64,000 bases of DNA, from contig JAVJVX010000006.1 in assembly GCA_040220875.1 (NCBI GenBank), forward strand, positions 62,001-126,000, in the 5' to 3' direction. The stretch comes from Alphaproteobacteria bacterium (GTDB lineage Bacteria; Pseudomonadota; Alphaproteobacteria; JAVJVX01). Under the pieces are notes generated by a model. It had not been told where the DNA came from. It worked only from the letters and a program-made list of their open reading frames with translations, and searched no databases. Position 1 is the first letter of the stretch, and every line of letters begins with the position of its first letter. Below, one piece after another: positions 18,131 to 27,607 of this stretch. Made by a program: the position numbers and the translations under genes.

Positions 18131-18826
18131 TCACCTGGCGCCCGGGCCGTGCGAGCGGGGCATGGTTTCGCGCACCTGCTGAAAGGCCGTCCAGAGCGCA
18201 AAGACCACCGCGCCCGCCGCGGCCAGAACGAAAAACACCGCCAGTCCGCCGAGCCAGGTGGCCGGTGCCAGAAGATAGATGCCGTCCTCGAGGTCGAATC
18301 TGCCAAACCGCGGATAGTCGCCCGCTGCCTGCCCCATCCCGTCCGATCCGCCATCCGGCCCTCGCCCGACGCGCGCCTGCCTGGCGGTCACGCGAAGCAG
18401 CATATGCGCGAAGCCCGCCAGGACACCCAGCACGGTCAGTACGAGCGCGGCCGCACCAAGCCAGCTATCCGACAGGCCTATCCCTATACCGATGAAAAGC
18501 GCCGCGTAGGACAGTGCGCCCGCGACATAATCGTAGCGCGCGCCCAACCGGCTGGCGGTTCCCTGCATACGCGCCAACTCTCCATCGCCGTGATCGAGAA
18601 AACGGGCGAGCACGAACAACCCGGCCGCGACATGAATGGCCGGGCCATGTCCCGTGGCGAAGAGGACCGCCGCCACGAGGCAAAGAATGAGAGTTGCCGT
18701 GGTCACGTGATTGGGAGCCAACCGGCTGTTCACGAAGGGCCGCATCAGCCAGCGGGCGAGCCGCTGGTCGTAGGCCCCGGGGTTATCGGCGTCTGCAATG
18801 CGACGGGACATTCTTTCGTTCCGCAT
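18131..18826 (-). CDS. CDP-alcohol phosphatidyltransferase family protein (copy 1, D4 missing)
   Basis: 231-residue integral membrane protein with about six helices. The family motif D-x2-D-G-x2-A-R-x8-G-x3-D-x3-D reads DHGDGELARMQGTASRLGAR then YDYVAG: the first three Asp are present but the fourth, the proposed catalytic base, is Gly. It is clearly paralogous to the gene at 20995-21645 (shared QRLAR..MRP start and EDxxYLLAPxxWLGG near the C-terminus). Such enzymes normally swap CMP for an alcohol or lipid. The ATG at 18826 has GGAG at good spacing; a GTG at 18835 is also possible. Substrate unknown; a phosphonate head group is suggested by context only. Confidence 0.82.
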   Translation of the reverse strand: MRNERMSRRIADADNPGAYDQRLARWLMRPFVNSRLAPNHVTTATLILCLVAAVLFATGHGPAIHVAAGLFVLARFLDHGDGELARMQGTASRLGARYDYVAGALSYAALFIGIGIGLSDSWLGAAALVLTVLGVLAGFAHMLLRVTARQARVGRGPDGGSDGMGQAAGDYPRFGRFDLEDGIYLLAPATWLGGLAVFFVLAAAGAVVFALWTAFQQVRETMPRSHGPGAR

Positions 18827-18860
18827 GGCACTCACTCCATAACTGTCGAGCAGGCGTGCC

Positions 18861-18906
18861 TGGGGCCGCTTTTAACTGGGGCCGCTTTTAACTGGGGCCG
18901 CTCTTA
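18861..18906. repeat. Three tandem copies of a 16-bp unit
   Basis: The unit TGGGGCCGCTTTTAAC is repeated perfectly at 18861-18876 and 18877-18892, with a partial third copy carrying one change (18893-18906). It lies just upstream of copy 1 of the CDP-alcohol phosphotransferase gene, in the 160-base gap after hpnL, where a promoter or 5' leader for that gene would be. Confidence 0.9.
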
Positions 18907-18986
18907 ATATGACATTCCCATTAAAGCATCGGGCGTCCGGGAACCGGTTGACGCGGATCAAACCTCAGCCGCACCGGAGGGACAGG

Positions 18987-19985
18987 TCAGGTGGCGGGCG
19001 GCGGGCGATGGCGCCACAAACGCTTGCCCTCGGCCAGTTGCCAGGCAAGGAGGGCGGGAAGGCCGAGGACAAGCTCGCGCACGCGCTTGACCAGCGACAG
19101 GGCCAACGCGAGCTCGGGCCCGATGCCGATCATGGCGCCGAGCGCCACCAGGCCAACTTCCTGCACGCCGAGTCCGGCCGGCACGAAAAACGCGGCCCCG
19201 CGCGCGGCCTGGCTCAGGCTTTCGAGCATCACGGCCTCCATCAGGGTGACGGGATGACCGAGGAAATACATGGCGAGCCATACTTCGCCGGCGCCAATCA
19301 CCCAGCTTGCGAGCCGCCAGACGCTCGACCAGAAAAGCGCGCCAAGCCGACGATAAGCGGCGACGATCTCGTCATCGAGCGCGGCCGCTCCACCGGAGAG
19401 GGCCATAAACTCGCGCCCGCCCGCGACTTTTTCGAGCGCCCGCGCGAGCACCAGGAAGAGCCCGTAATGCTGGGCGACATAAAACCCGACGAACAACAGC
19501 GAAAAAACGCCGAGCCCGAACAGCAGCCCCTGGCCCAGGTTGCGGCTTTCGCCGGCATCGGCCACGAGGTAAAGGGCAGCGACGCCCATCAGGGAGAAGA
19601 TCACTTGCGTGAAAACGCCGATCGTCATGTCGACGACGACCGTGGCACCCCCGACCGGCCCCCGGACTCCTGCCTGACTGATGAGACGGGCGCGCACGAA
19701 TTCGCCGCCAAGCTGGGCGACGGGAAGAAGCTTGTTGACCGATTCGGCCACCCAGCGCGTCCAGGTAAGGGTGAACGTGCGGGGGCGATCGGTGGGCCGA
19801 AAGACATGGGCCCAGGCGAGCACATCCGCGATCAGCGGGAAGACGTGAAACGCGCTGACCCAGAACAGTCCCCAGAATCCGGCCAGCGCCATCGCATCCA
19901 GCACCTCCCCTCCGCCGTAATAGGCGATCAGCGCGATCACGGCGGTAAATCCGAGGAAGGCGAGCACCCAGCCTGCCTTGTTCAT
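18987..19985 (-). CDS. hpnL: HpnL-like membrane protein (lysylphosphatidylglycerol synthase TM/flippase family)
   Basis: 332-residue multi-pass inner-membrane protein with about eight helices, of the UPF0104/LPG-synthase transmembrane family. The regions GGEFVRARLISQAG and AGLGVQEVGLVALGAMIG are typical of the family, and the length and hopanoid context match the HpnL subgroup. Role unproven; family members are suspected lipid translocases. The ATG at 19985 overlaps the hpnA stop (ATGA), so it is translated with hpnA. Confidence 0.82.
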   Translation of the reverse strand: MNKAGWVLAFLGFTAVIALIAYYGGGEVLDAMALAGFWGLFWVSAFHVFPLIADVLAWAHVFRPTDRPRTFTLTWTRWVAESVNKLLPVAQLGGEFVRARLISQAGVRGPVGGATVVVDMTIGVFTQVIFSLMGVAALYLVADAGESRNLGQGLLFGLGVFSLLFVGFYVAQHYGLFLVLARALEKVAGGREFMALSGGAAALDDEIVAAYRRLGALFWSSVWRLASWVIGAGEVWLAMYFLGHPVTLMEAVMLESLSQAARGAAFFVPAGLGVQEVGLVALGAMIGIGPELALALSLVKRVRELVLGLPALLAWQLAEGKRLWRHRPPPAT

Positions 19986-20998
19986 GAGCCTTTGCCGCTT
20001 TGCCCTGTCCCGAGATAGCCTGCCTGCCGGAACCAGTCGATCGCATCGACAAGCGCCTCGCGTGCGGGGCGCGGCTTGAAGCCCAGCTCATGTCGTGCGC
20101 GGTCGGCCGAGAAAAACATGGTTTTCCGGGCCATGCGCACACCGTCACGGGTGACACGCGGTTCGCCCCCGCGCGTGAGACGCGCCCAGCCCTCCGACAG
20201 ATAGGCAACCGGCATGATCAGATTGTGTGGCAGCCTGACCATCGGCGGCCTGCCGCCTGTCAGGTCCGCAATGTCGCGGAGAATCTCCTTCAGATACAGA
20301 TTCTCCGCACCGAGAATATAGCGTCGCCCCGGAACCCCCTTCTCAAGCGCCAGGAGATGGCCCTCGGCGACATCATCGACATGCACGACGTTCAGTCCGG
20401 TATCCACATAGGCGGGCATCCGCCCCGCCGCCGCATCGAGAATCATACGGCCGGTGGGAGTCGGTTTGACGTCAAAAGGCCCGACGGGCGCCGCCGGATT
20501 GACGAGACGCACCGGAATCTTCTCGTCGCGCACGAGCGCCATGACCGCTTCTTCCGCAAGAAACTTCGACCGCTTGTAGTGGCCGATCATGCCGGAAGCG
20601 GTCGACGGCGTCTCTTCGTCCGCCGGGCGGCCGTCGGGGTGAAGTCCCAGTACGGCGACGCTGCTGGTGTAGACGATGCGATCGATTCCCGCCTCCGCCG
20701 CGGCCAGTATGATATTGCGGCTGCCTTCAACATTGGCGGCATAGATCGTCGGCGGGTCCGGTACCCAGAGCCGGTAATCGGCCGCCACGTGGAAAAGCGT
20801 GTCGGTCCCCCGGACCGCCGCCCGCACCGAATCGCGGTCGGTCAGATCGCCCGTCACAACCTCGACATCGAGTCCGGCAAGCGCCCGGCGATCGCTGGTC
20901 GGCCGGGTCAGGACACGCACGCTCTCGCCCGCCGCCAGAAGCCGGCGAACCACGGCCGAGCCAACGAAACCTGTCCCGCCAGTGACCAGGCTGGTCAT
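19982..20998 (-). CDS. hpnA: Hopanoid-associated sugar epimerase HpnA
   Basis: 338-residue extended short-chain dehydrogenase/epimerase. It has the NAD site VTGGTGFVGSAVVRRL at the N-terminus, VYTSSVAVLG, and the catalytic Tyr-x3-Lys in HYKRSKFLAEE. FHVAADYRLW and RLVNPAAPVGPFDVKPTPTG are characteristic of the HpnA group. The substrate is unknown; it is probably a nucleotide sugar or lipid-linked sugar. Both ends overlap neighbours by ATGA, placing it inside the hpnN operon. Confidence 0.9.
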   Translation of the reverse strand: MTSLVTGGTGFVGSAVVRRLLAAGESVRVLTRPTSDRRALAGLDVEVVTGDLTDRDSVRAAVRGTDTLFHVAADYRLWVPDPPTIYAANVEGSRNIILAAAEAGIDRIVYTSSVAVLGLHPDGRPADEETPSTASGMIGHYKRSKFLAEEAVMALVRDEKIPVRLVNPAAPVGPFDVKPTPTGRMILDAAAGRMPAYVDTGLNVVHVDDVAEGHLLALEKGVPGRRYILGAENLYLKEILRDIADLTGGRPPMVRLPHNLIMPVAYLSEGWARLTRGGEPRVTRDGVRMARKTMFFSADRARHELGFKPRPAREALVDAIDWFRQAGYLGTGQSGKGS

Positions 20999-21645
20999 GA
21001 GGGGCGGTCCGGCGTGCCGGCGGCCGCGCGCCGGTGGCGCAGGAGGTCGCGCCCGGCGAGGGCGAGCACGATCACCGCGCCAACGGGTGCACCGATGGCG
21101 GCGGCCATCAGCAGGTACTCGATACCGCCAAGCCAGATGACCGGCGCGAGGAGGTAGAGCATATCCTCGGGCTCGACGCCGCCCTTGATCTTCTGGCGGA
21201 CGTGGTGGCTGCCGATAATCTCCTCAAGCGCCAGGCGGGCGCCAAAAATCACGGCACAACCAAGACCCGCAACGATGCCCATCCAGATCGCCGTCGCCCC
21301 GAGATGGCCCTGGGCCAGCCCGATCCCCATGCCGACCCACACGCTCGTGTAATTGAAAACCGCCTGCACATGATCGAAGTAATGCCCCGCGCGGCTGGTC
21401 TTGCCGGTCATGCGGGCCAGTTCGCCATCGGTGTGGTCCATGAAGATCGCCAGCACATAGACGAACACGGCCAGGTTCTGGACCGTGCGGTCGATACCAA
21501 GCGCGAAGAGCCCGGCCGCGACCGCACCCAGCCCCAGCCCCAGCGCCGTCAGCCAATTGGGATGGAGCGCCGTGCGCGCCAGCGGGCGCACCAGAATCCG
21601 CGCCAGTTTCTGATCGAGGGCGATGGTTTCGCCGTCAGTGCCCAT
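20995..21645 (-). CDS. CDP-alcohol phosphatidyltransferase family protein (copy 2, D4 missing)
   Basis: 216-residue membrane protein with six predicted helices. Its motif reads DHTDGELARMTGKTSRAG then HYFDHVQA, so the fourth Asp of the family signature is Ala. It is paralogous to the gene at 18131-18826. The ATG at 21645 has a strong GAGGAGG ribosome site and overlaps the upstream nucleotidyltransferase gene by 11 bases. That pairing suggests the nucleotidyltransferase makes its CDP- or CMP-linked donor. The acceptor could be diacylglycerol, inositol phosphate or a hopanoid polyol; nothing in the sequence decides. Confidence 0.82.
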   Translation of the reverse strand: MGTDGETIALDQKLARILVRPLARTALHPNWLTALGLGLGAVAAGLFALGIDRTVQNLAVFVYVLAIFMDHTDGELARMTGKTSRAGHYFDHVQAVFNYTSVWVGMGIGLAQGHLGATAIWMGIVAGLGCAVIFGARLALEEIIGSHHVRQKIKGGVEPEDMLYLLAPVIWLGGIEYLLMAAAIGAPVGAVIVLALAGRDLLRHRRAAAGTPDRPS

Positions 21646-22399
21646 AATCGGCCTCCTCGATGGCCCGGATCGCGGGCATGACCTCCCGCTCCGCTCGGAC
21701 GAGGTCTTCCGGAAAATCTATCTCCAGCCACGGGTAGCCCGTGACATCCTCGTAGCCGAACGTGCCGGCCGGGCTGTCCATCAAAAGATCCCGGATGGCT
21801 TCCTCATACCATTCCTCGCGTCGCCCGGTCGCCAGATAGGCCTCGGCGCGCGCCGCCAGGCGACGGCCGAACTCACCCGAAAACCGGAAAAACCCCACGG
21901 ATTCGCCCGCGAAATCGTACGCGTTCCGAACCCGCTTGTGGAAATCCACAATATGGCCGTCCTGGATGCAGAGTTTAACCGGTTCCGCCCCCGGTTCGAA
22001 ATCGCGATCCATCAAAAAGCAGTTGGCGTGCCGTGTTCGCGTCAGGCGGTCGATCAGGCGGCGATCGTAAAGCACGTCGCCATCCATCAGCAGAAAATCA
22101 CGGCCTTCACGAAGCCGGTCGGCCAGGCAGGCCAGGCTGACGACACTGCCCTCCTCATAATCGGGATTATGGATCAGTTCGACCCGCGCGCGGGCGCCCA
22201 GCCTGTCGAGCTCGGCCTCGATGTCGCGATGGCGGTAGCCCACGACCATGACGAGGCGCTCGATGCCGGCTGCGGCCAGGATATTGAGATGACGGGCCAG
22301 CAGGGTCTGCCCGGCGATGCGCAACAGAACCTTGGGCGGTGCGTCGTCGCCCGCACCGAGGCGCCGTCCCTTGCCGGCAGCCAGCATCAGCGCCTTCAT
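21635..22399 (-). CDS. LicC-like nucleotidyltransferase
   Basis: 254-residue NTP-transferase-fold enzyme of the phosphocholine cytidylyltransferase/sugar nucleotidyltransferase type. It has the nucleotide loop MLAAGKGRRLG then PPKVLL, a metal-binding DGD in LLMDGDVLYD, and WLEIDFPEDLVRA near the C-terminus. It lies between hpnN (ATGA overlap) and CDP-alcohol phosphotransferase copy 2 (11-bp overlap), so it probably supplies an activated alcohol phosphate or phosphonate to that enzyme. This is distinct from the nucleotidyltransferase domain fused to PepM at 25928-27598. Substrate unknown. Confidence 0.82.
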   Translation of the reverse strand: MKALMLAAGKGRRLGAGDDAPPKVLLRIAGQTLLARHLNILAAAGIERLVMVVGYRHRDIEAELDRLGARARVELIHNPDYEEGSVVSLACLADRLREGRDFLLMDGDVLYDRRLIDRLTRTRHANCFLMDRDFEPGAEPVKLCIQDGHIVDFHKRVRNAYDFAGESVGFFRFSGEFGRRLAARAEAYLATGRREEWYEEAIRDLLMDSPAGTFGYEDVTGYPWLEIDFPEDLVRAEREVMPAIRAIEEADYGH

Positions 22400-25056
22400 A
22401 AGCGTCCCGCCCGTCGGCGCGCGCGAAGATCGAGCAGGGCCGGGAGAACGACCAGCGTCGCCACCAGCGTGAACAGGATCGCGAGGCTCAGGAGCAATCC
22501 CATGCTGGCGGTTCCGCGGTGGCTGGAAATCGCCAGCGAACCGAACGACCCCACAGTGGTCAGGGCGCTGAACATGACCGCGCGCGGGGTCGAGCTTGCG
22601 AGCAAATCCTGGGTAGTTGCACTCTCGCGGCTGCGCAGCACGAGATGGATCGCGCTCGCGACACCAAGCCCCAGCAGCAGCGGCAGCACGATGACGTTAG
22701 CGAAGTTGAAGGCCTGACCCAGCAGAACCGATGTCGCCGCGGTAAGTATGGCCGCAAGGGCGAGCGGACCGAGCACGAGAAGTGTGTCGGCGAAACTGCG
22801 CAGCACAATCACCAGCAGGATTGTGATACCGATCAGCGCGATCACCAGCGCCTCGACCAGCGCCTTAACGACCGCGCGGCCCGACTCCAGAAGAATGACC
22901 GGGCTGTCCGTGGCATCGGGCGCGACTGCGCGCACGGCCTCGACAAAGCGGGTGAGACTTTCATTATCGCGCAGATCATCTCGGGGCAGAACCTCCACGC
23001 GAGCACGGCCATCAGCCGCCATATAACGCGCCACCAGCGAATCGGGCAGATCGTCCGGCACTACCCCTTCGGTCGAAAGCGCCAGGCGAAGATCGGCCAG
23101 ACGTTCGTCGAGACCGCCAAGCAGGCGGTTCTCCAGGTCCAGGAAGTCGGCGTCATCGGGTTCGGCCAGAAGAAACTGATCGAACGCATCGGCGAGATAG
23201 GCGGCCGCCTCCGAGAGTTCGGGAAAGCGATCGAGGGCGGCGAGACTGACCACGCTCTGACGCAGGGATCTCACGGCTGCGCGCCGATCGAGCGGCGATT
23301 CGGGCGTCACTTCGGCCGGCGCCAGGGCCGGCCCCAGAAACAGAACCGCCTCGGCGACAAGCTCCAGCTTTACGCCCTGGTTCGCCGGTACGAAGCTGGC
23401 GGCAGTAATGGTGCCATCCACTTCCGGCAACGCATCGAGGCGGGACGCGATCGCCCAGGCCTCGCCCAGATCGGGCGCGAGGACGCTGATCGTATAGACC
23501 GGCTGGTCGCTCGCTTCCGTCAGATCGGCGAGCGTCCGCATGCTTTGGGTCTGCGGGTCGCGCAAACTCAGCGTATCGAAATCGAACCGGGCCGCGGGCA
23601 GGACCGTCAGGCTTGCGAGAGCGGCCAGCAGGGCGAGGGCGAGCACCGGCCGGGGCTGACGCGCCAGCCAGGTGAGCGCCGGCGATGTCGCCCGTGCCGA
23701 CTTGGCGGGTGAAACCTTCACCACCGGAAACCGTGGCGGCCAAAGCCTCAGCAGAGCGGGCAGGACCGTCAGACTGGCCACCAGGGCAATCGCCATGCCG
23801 GCGCTCGAAATGACCCCCAGCTCGGAAATTCCGACGTAGCTGGTCGGTACGAACGAGAGAAAGCCGATCGCGGCCGCAACTGCACTCAGCGTCAGCGCGG
23901 CGCCGACGCCGCGCGCCGAGAGGGCCAGCGCCTCGTCGGGTGCGGAGCCGGCGCGCGCCGCTTCGCGGTAGCGCAACGCGAAATGGATGGCGAAGTCCAC
24001 GCCCAGCCCGATGAACAGCACCGCGAAAGCCACGGAGATGAGATTGAGATGGCCGATGGCAAGCGTCGCGAAGGCGGCCGTCCAGACCAGCCCCATGATG
24101 AGCGTCACCAGGGCCGCCGCCACCATTCTGAACGAGCCCAGCCCCACGACCAACAGCACGCTGACCAGAACCAGCGAGATCAGCGCGGCCGTCTCGGCCC
24201 CCGCGGCGACGCTTTCGAGCTCTTCCGTCTCGAGAGCGGCCGAGCCGGTGATCCCGATCTTCACGCCATTTTGCGGGACCAGCCCGAGGTCGCGCTGCGC
24301 CTCGCGGATCCATTCCATGGCCGGCCGGGCGGGGTCGAGCCTGCCGTAATCGAGCACCGGCTGGGCCACGATGATGCGCCGGCGGGCCTCGGCCACATCG
24401 GCGGGCGATTCCATGACCTCGCGCCAGGGCATGCGGCCCGGCTGGTCCCGGCTGGCCTTGTCCACGACCGCGCCCATGTGATCGAGAAACAGCTCGAAAT
24501 CGCCGGGGGCCTCTTCGCCGCGCCCGATTTCGCGGGCCGCCTCGGCCATGACCGTGGCAAGCCCCCTGAGGCTCAGGTCTTCCGTCAGGCTGGCGATGAG
24601 GGGCTGGGCCTCGGCGAGACGGGCCAGCAGCCGGTCCAGATCGTCGACGTCCAGATAAAGGAGGCCGTGCTTGCGGAAAAACGGGTCCCCCGCGGGGTAG
24701 AAGACGGATTTGAACCGCCCCGCCCCTTTTTCGCCCATTTCTGCGCGCATTTTCCCGACCAGGAGGCGCGCTGCCGTGTCGGCCCGGTCGGCCGTCGCCC
24801 CGTCGACCACGAGCACGATATTGTCGGCGAACTGCGGAAACGCCTCCTTGTAGGCGATATAGGTCTGGCGGTAATCCAGGTCCCGCGAGAGCATGTCGGC
24901 CGTATCGGTGTTGATCTTGAGGCCGCTAGCGGTGATATATCCGGCACCGGCGGTCACGACCAGGGCCGCGAGGATCACGATCAGGGCGTGTTGCTGCACA
25001 CGGCCGACCCAACGGGCGAGAAATGAAACATAGGCGTCGACAAGGGATTGGATCAT
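22396..25056 (-). CDS. hpnN: Hopanoid transporter HpnN (MMPL/RND family)
   Basis: 886-residue RND-family inner-membrane protein proposed to move hopanoids to the outer membrane. There are two repeats, each a single helix, a large periplasmic loop and five further helices. The first loop starts GLKINTDTADMLSRDLDYRQ, and the first helix block has VDFAIHFALRYREAARAG, with Asp in a membrane segment. The second block has ATSVLLGQAFNFANVIVLP and GVASAIHLVLRSRE. It is the first gene of the minus-strand operon and divergent from hpnM. Confidence 0.92.
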   Translation of the reverse strand: MIQSLVDAYVSFLARWVGRVQQHALIVILAALVVTAGAGYITASGLKINTDTADMLSRDLDYRQTYIAYKEAFPQFADNIVLVVDGATADRADTAARLLVGKMRAEMGEKGAGRFKSVFYPAGDPFFRKHGLLYLDVDDLDRLLARLAEAQPLIASLTEDLSLRGLATVMAEAAREIGRGEEAPGDFELFLDHMGAVVDKASRDQPGRMPWREVMESPADVAEARRRIIVAQPVLDYGRLDPARPAMEWIREAQRDLGLVPQNGVKIGITGSAALETEELESVAAGAETAALISLVLVSVLLVVGLGSFRMVAAALVTLIMGLVWTAAFATLAIGHLNLISVAFAVLFIGLGVDFAIHFALRYREAARAGSAPDEALALSARGVGAALTLSAVAAAIGFLSFVPTSYVGISELGVISSAGMAIALVASLTVLPALLRLWPPRFPVVKVSPAKSARATSPALTWLARQPRPVLALALLAALASLTVLPAARFDFDTLSLRDPQTQSMRTLADLTEASDQPVYTISVLAPDLGEAWAIASRLDALPEVDGTITAASFVPANQGVKLELVAEAVLFLGPALAPAEVTPESPLDRRAAVRSLRQSVVSLAALDRFPELSEAAAYLADAFDQFLLAEPDDADFLDLENRLLGGLDERLADLRLALSTEGVVPDDLPDSLVARYMAADGRARVEVLPRDDLRDNESLTRFVEAVRAVAPDATDSPVILLESGRAVVKALVEALVIALIGITILLVIVLRSFADTLLVLGPLALAAILTAATSVLLGQAFNFANVIVLPLLLGLGVASAIHLVLRSRESATTQDLLASSTPRAVMFSALTTVGSFGSLAISSHRGTASMGLLLSLAILFTLVATLVVLPALLDLRARRRAGRL

Positions 25057-25103
25057 CGGTGGCTTCTCGACTTAACCAAGGACGCACCCTGCGGGGCGGG
25101 CTG

Positions 25104-25799
25104 GTGACCGTGATCCGTCAGAGGTCGCGCCGGGCGCGCCAATGGGGCGGCGCGCTCCTGGCGCTTTCCCTGCTTATAGCCTCTGGCGTGGAAGCCGGGC
25201 AAGGTACCGCCACCAATGTGGCTCAGATCGCCGGCACCACGGCTCGTGACAGCGCGGAGCAGACCGCTCGCCTCACGGTCGAGAATTTTCACGCCACACT
25301 CCTGAACATGATGCAGGAGGCCGAGCTTCTGGGATATGAGGGGCGGTACAAATGGCTGGAGCCCGCGATACATGAGAGCTTCGCTCTTGAATTCATGGCC
25401 CGCGTCGTTGCCGGCAGCAAGTGGCGCCAGTTGTCGGAAAGCGACCAGGAGCGGCTTTCCAAGGCCTTTGCGCGGATGACGGTGGCCACCTATGCCTCGC
25501 GCTTCAGCGGGTTCAGCGGTGAAACCTTCAAGACCCTGGGGGTCGAGGACGCGCCGCGCGGCACCAAGCTGGTCAAGACCCACCTGGTCAAGTCGGATGG
25601 CAGCACGGTGTCACTCAATTACGTCATGCGCGGCGACGGAAACTGGCAGGTGGTCGATATCTACCTCGATGGCCGGATCAGCGAGCTGGCGACCCGGCGT
25701 TCGGAATACAGCTCCGTCCTGCGCAATCACGGGATCGAGGAACTGCTGCGCCGGATCGATGCACGGATCGCCGATCTGGCCAGCGACGAGGCTTCCTGA
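25104..25799 (+). CDS. hpnM: HpnM / MlaC-family periplasmic lipid-binding protein
   Basis: About 231 residues. The N-terminal basic and hydrophobic stretch ([22 protein letters not shown]) is a signal peptide. The mature part has [21 protein letters not shown] and [19 protein letters not shown] with [10 protein letters not shown], the pattern of MlaC/Ttg2 auxiliary proteins. The open frame extends to an ATG at 25023, which would overlap the divergent hpnN start, so the GTG at 25104 is preferred; the start is uncertain. It probably binds and shuttles a lipid across the periplasm for HpnN. A phosphonate operon follows 128 bases later on the same strand. Confidence 0.83.
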   Translation: MTVIRQRSRRARQWGGALLALSLLIASGVEAGQGTATNVAQIAGTTARDSAEQTARLTVENFHATLLNMMQEAELLGYEGRYKWLEPAIHESFALEFMARVVAGSKWRQLSESDQERLSKAFARMTVATYASRFSGFSGETFKTLGVEDAPRGTKLVKTHLVKSDGSTVSLNYVMRGDGNWQVVDIYLDGRISELATRRSEYSSVLRNHGIEELLRRIDARIADLASDEAS

Positions 25800-25844
25800 C
25801 GGGCGCCAGCCCCGTTTTCCGGCTGGTTTCACCCTGTCACCTCT

Positions 25845-25871
25845 TTGAAACAGCGAAAAATCCCGTATATT
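25845..25871 (+). promoter_or_regulatory. Possible promoter for pepM-ppd
   Basis: TTGAAA at 25845-25850 and TATATT at 25866-25871, 15 bases apart, lie 57 bases before the pepM start in the only AT-rich part of the gap after hpnM. The spacing is short, so this is a candidate only. Confidence 0.35.
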
Positions 25872-25927
25872 GGCGGGACTTGGAGACGTCATGCCGGGAC
25901 CCGGGAACGGGCGGCTGGGGACGAGGT

Positions 25928-27598
25928 ATGGTGAAGGCCGTCAATTTCATTCGTCATCTGCGCCAGCCGGCGGCGCCCACGAAAGCGGGCCAGTTGCGTC
26001 AGCTTCTCTACGCGCCCGAGCTTTCCTTTCTGATGGAGGCGCATAACGCGCTTTCGGCCAAGCTGGTCGAGGAGGCCGGATTTGGCGGGATCTGGGCCTC
26101 AGGGCTTTCCATGTCGGCCGCGCTCGGCGTGCGCGACAGTAACGAGGCGAGTTGGACTCAGATCCTCGAAGTGCTCGAGTTCATGTCCGACGCCACGACG
26201 GGGCCGATCCTGGTCGACGGCGATACCGGGTATGGCAATTTCAACAATGTCCGGCGTCTCGTGAAAAAACTGAGCCAACGCGACATCGCCGGTGTCTGCC
26301 TCGAGGACAAGCTCTTTCCGAAAACCAACTCCTTCATCGGCGAAGGCCAGCCGCTGGCCGATATCGACGAGTTCTGCGGCAAGATCAAGGCGGGCAAGGA
26401 CAGCCAGCTCGACGACCAGTTTTGCGTGATCGCACGGGTCGAGGCGCTGATATCCGGCTGGGGGCTCGAGGAGGCGCTGCGCCGGGCCGAAGCCTACCAC
26501 GATGCCGGCGCCGACGCGGTGCTCATCCATTCCAAGAAAAAAAGCCCCGACGAAATCTTCGCCTTCATGCGTGAATGGGGCCAGCGTGCCCCCGTGGTCA
26601 TCGTGCCCACCATGTATTACACAACACCCACGCAACGCTTCCGGGACGAGAAAATTTCCACCGTCATCTGGGCCAATCATGGCCTCCGGGCTGCCATCAC
26701 GGCGATGCGCGAGACGTATCACGAGATTCTTGAGGCCGAGAGCCTGATGGAGGTGGAAGGCCGGATCGCCTCGGTCAGGGATATCTTCGATCTCGCCGGC
26801 AACCAGGAACTCTCGCAGGCGGAAAAACGCTATCTGCCGCAGGATGCCGACCGGCCGGGGGCAATCGTGCTGGCCGCCTCGCGCGGGGCGGCCCTGGGCG
26901 AGCTCACGGCCGATCAGCCGAAATGCATGGTGGATGTGCGCGGGCGGCCCCTGCTGCACCGCCTTGTCAGCACCCTGCGCGAAGGCGGCATCCGGGATAT
27001 CGCCGTCGTGCGCGGTTATCAGAAGGACAAGATCGACCTGCCGTCGGTCGCGACCTACGACAATGACGACTATGAAACCACGGGCGAGTTGCATTCGCTG
27101 GCCCGCGCCGCCGACAGGCTGACCGGCCCCAGCGTCATCACTTACGGCGATATCCTGTTCCGCCGCTATCATCTCGACAACCTGCTGGATACACCGGGCG
27201 ACATCGTGGTGGTGGCCGATGCCTATTGGCAGAAGCGCGATGTCGCGCGCGAACATCGGGTATCGGACCTGGTGCAATGCTCTCGCCCCTTCACCGGCGA
27301 TTATCTGGCCGACGAGGCACCCGTCCATCTGGAGGAAATCGGCGATCATCTGCCGCCGACCCATACTCACGGCGAATGGGTCGGGCTGGTCAAGCTCAGC
27401 GCCGCCGGGGCCGAGATGGTGAAGACGGCGCTGGCCGCGATGGCGGATGGTGCGGAGGGACTTGGCCGGAAGGGCATGCCCGATCTGATGAACCACCTCA
27501 TCAGGCAGGGCCACAAGCCGCGCGTCGTTTACGTCACCGGCCACTGGCTCGACGTGGATGACGCCTTCGACCTCGCCAATGCGCGGAACTTCCTGTAG
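25928..27598 (+). CDS. Phosphoenolpyruvate phosphomutase fused to nucleotidyltransferase
   Basis: 556 residues. Residues about 1-290 are PEP mutase, which forms the C-P bond of phosphonopyruvate. All marker residues are present: [27 protein letters not shown] (metal-binding Asp) and [10 protein letters not shown], the EDKxxxxxNS signature that separates PepM from isocitrate lyase-like enzymes. Residues about 305-556 are an NTP-transferase domain with [20 protein letters not shown] and [13 protein letters not shown]. The usual AAGxG loop reads AASRG. PepM-nucleotidyltransferase fusions are known to go with CMP-activated phosphonates (PntC type). The ATG at 25928 follows GACGAGG. An upstream in-frame ATG at 25880 is less likely. 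Confidence 0.93.
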   Translation: MVKAVNFIRHLRQPAAPTKAGQLRQLLYAPELSFLMEAHNALSAKLVEEAGFGGIWASGLSMSAALGVRDSNEASWTQILEVLEFMSDATTGPILVDGDTGYGNFNNVRRLVKKLSQRDIAGVCLEDKLFPKTNSFIGEGQPLADIDEFCGKIKAGKDSQLDDQFCVIARVEALISGWGLEEALRRAEAYHDAGADAVLIHSKKKSPDEIFAFMREWGQRAPVVIVPTMYYTTPTQRFRDEKISTVIWANHGLRAAITAMRETYHEILEAESLMEVEGRIASVRDIFDLAGNQELSQAEKRYLPQDADRPGAIVLAASRGAALGELTADQPKCMVDVRGRPLLHRLVSTLREGGIRDIAVVRGYQKDKIDLPSVATYDNDDYETTGELHSLARAADRLTGPSVITYGDILFRRYHLDNLLDTPGDIVVVADAYWQKRDVAREHRVSDLVQCSRPFTGDYLADEAPVHLEEIGDHLPPTHTHGEWVGLVKLSAAGAEMVKTALAAMADGAEGLGRKGMPDLMNHLIRQGHKPRVVYVTGHWLDVDDAFDLANARNFL

Positions 27599-27607
27599 CG
27601 TCCGGCC

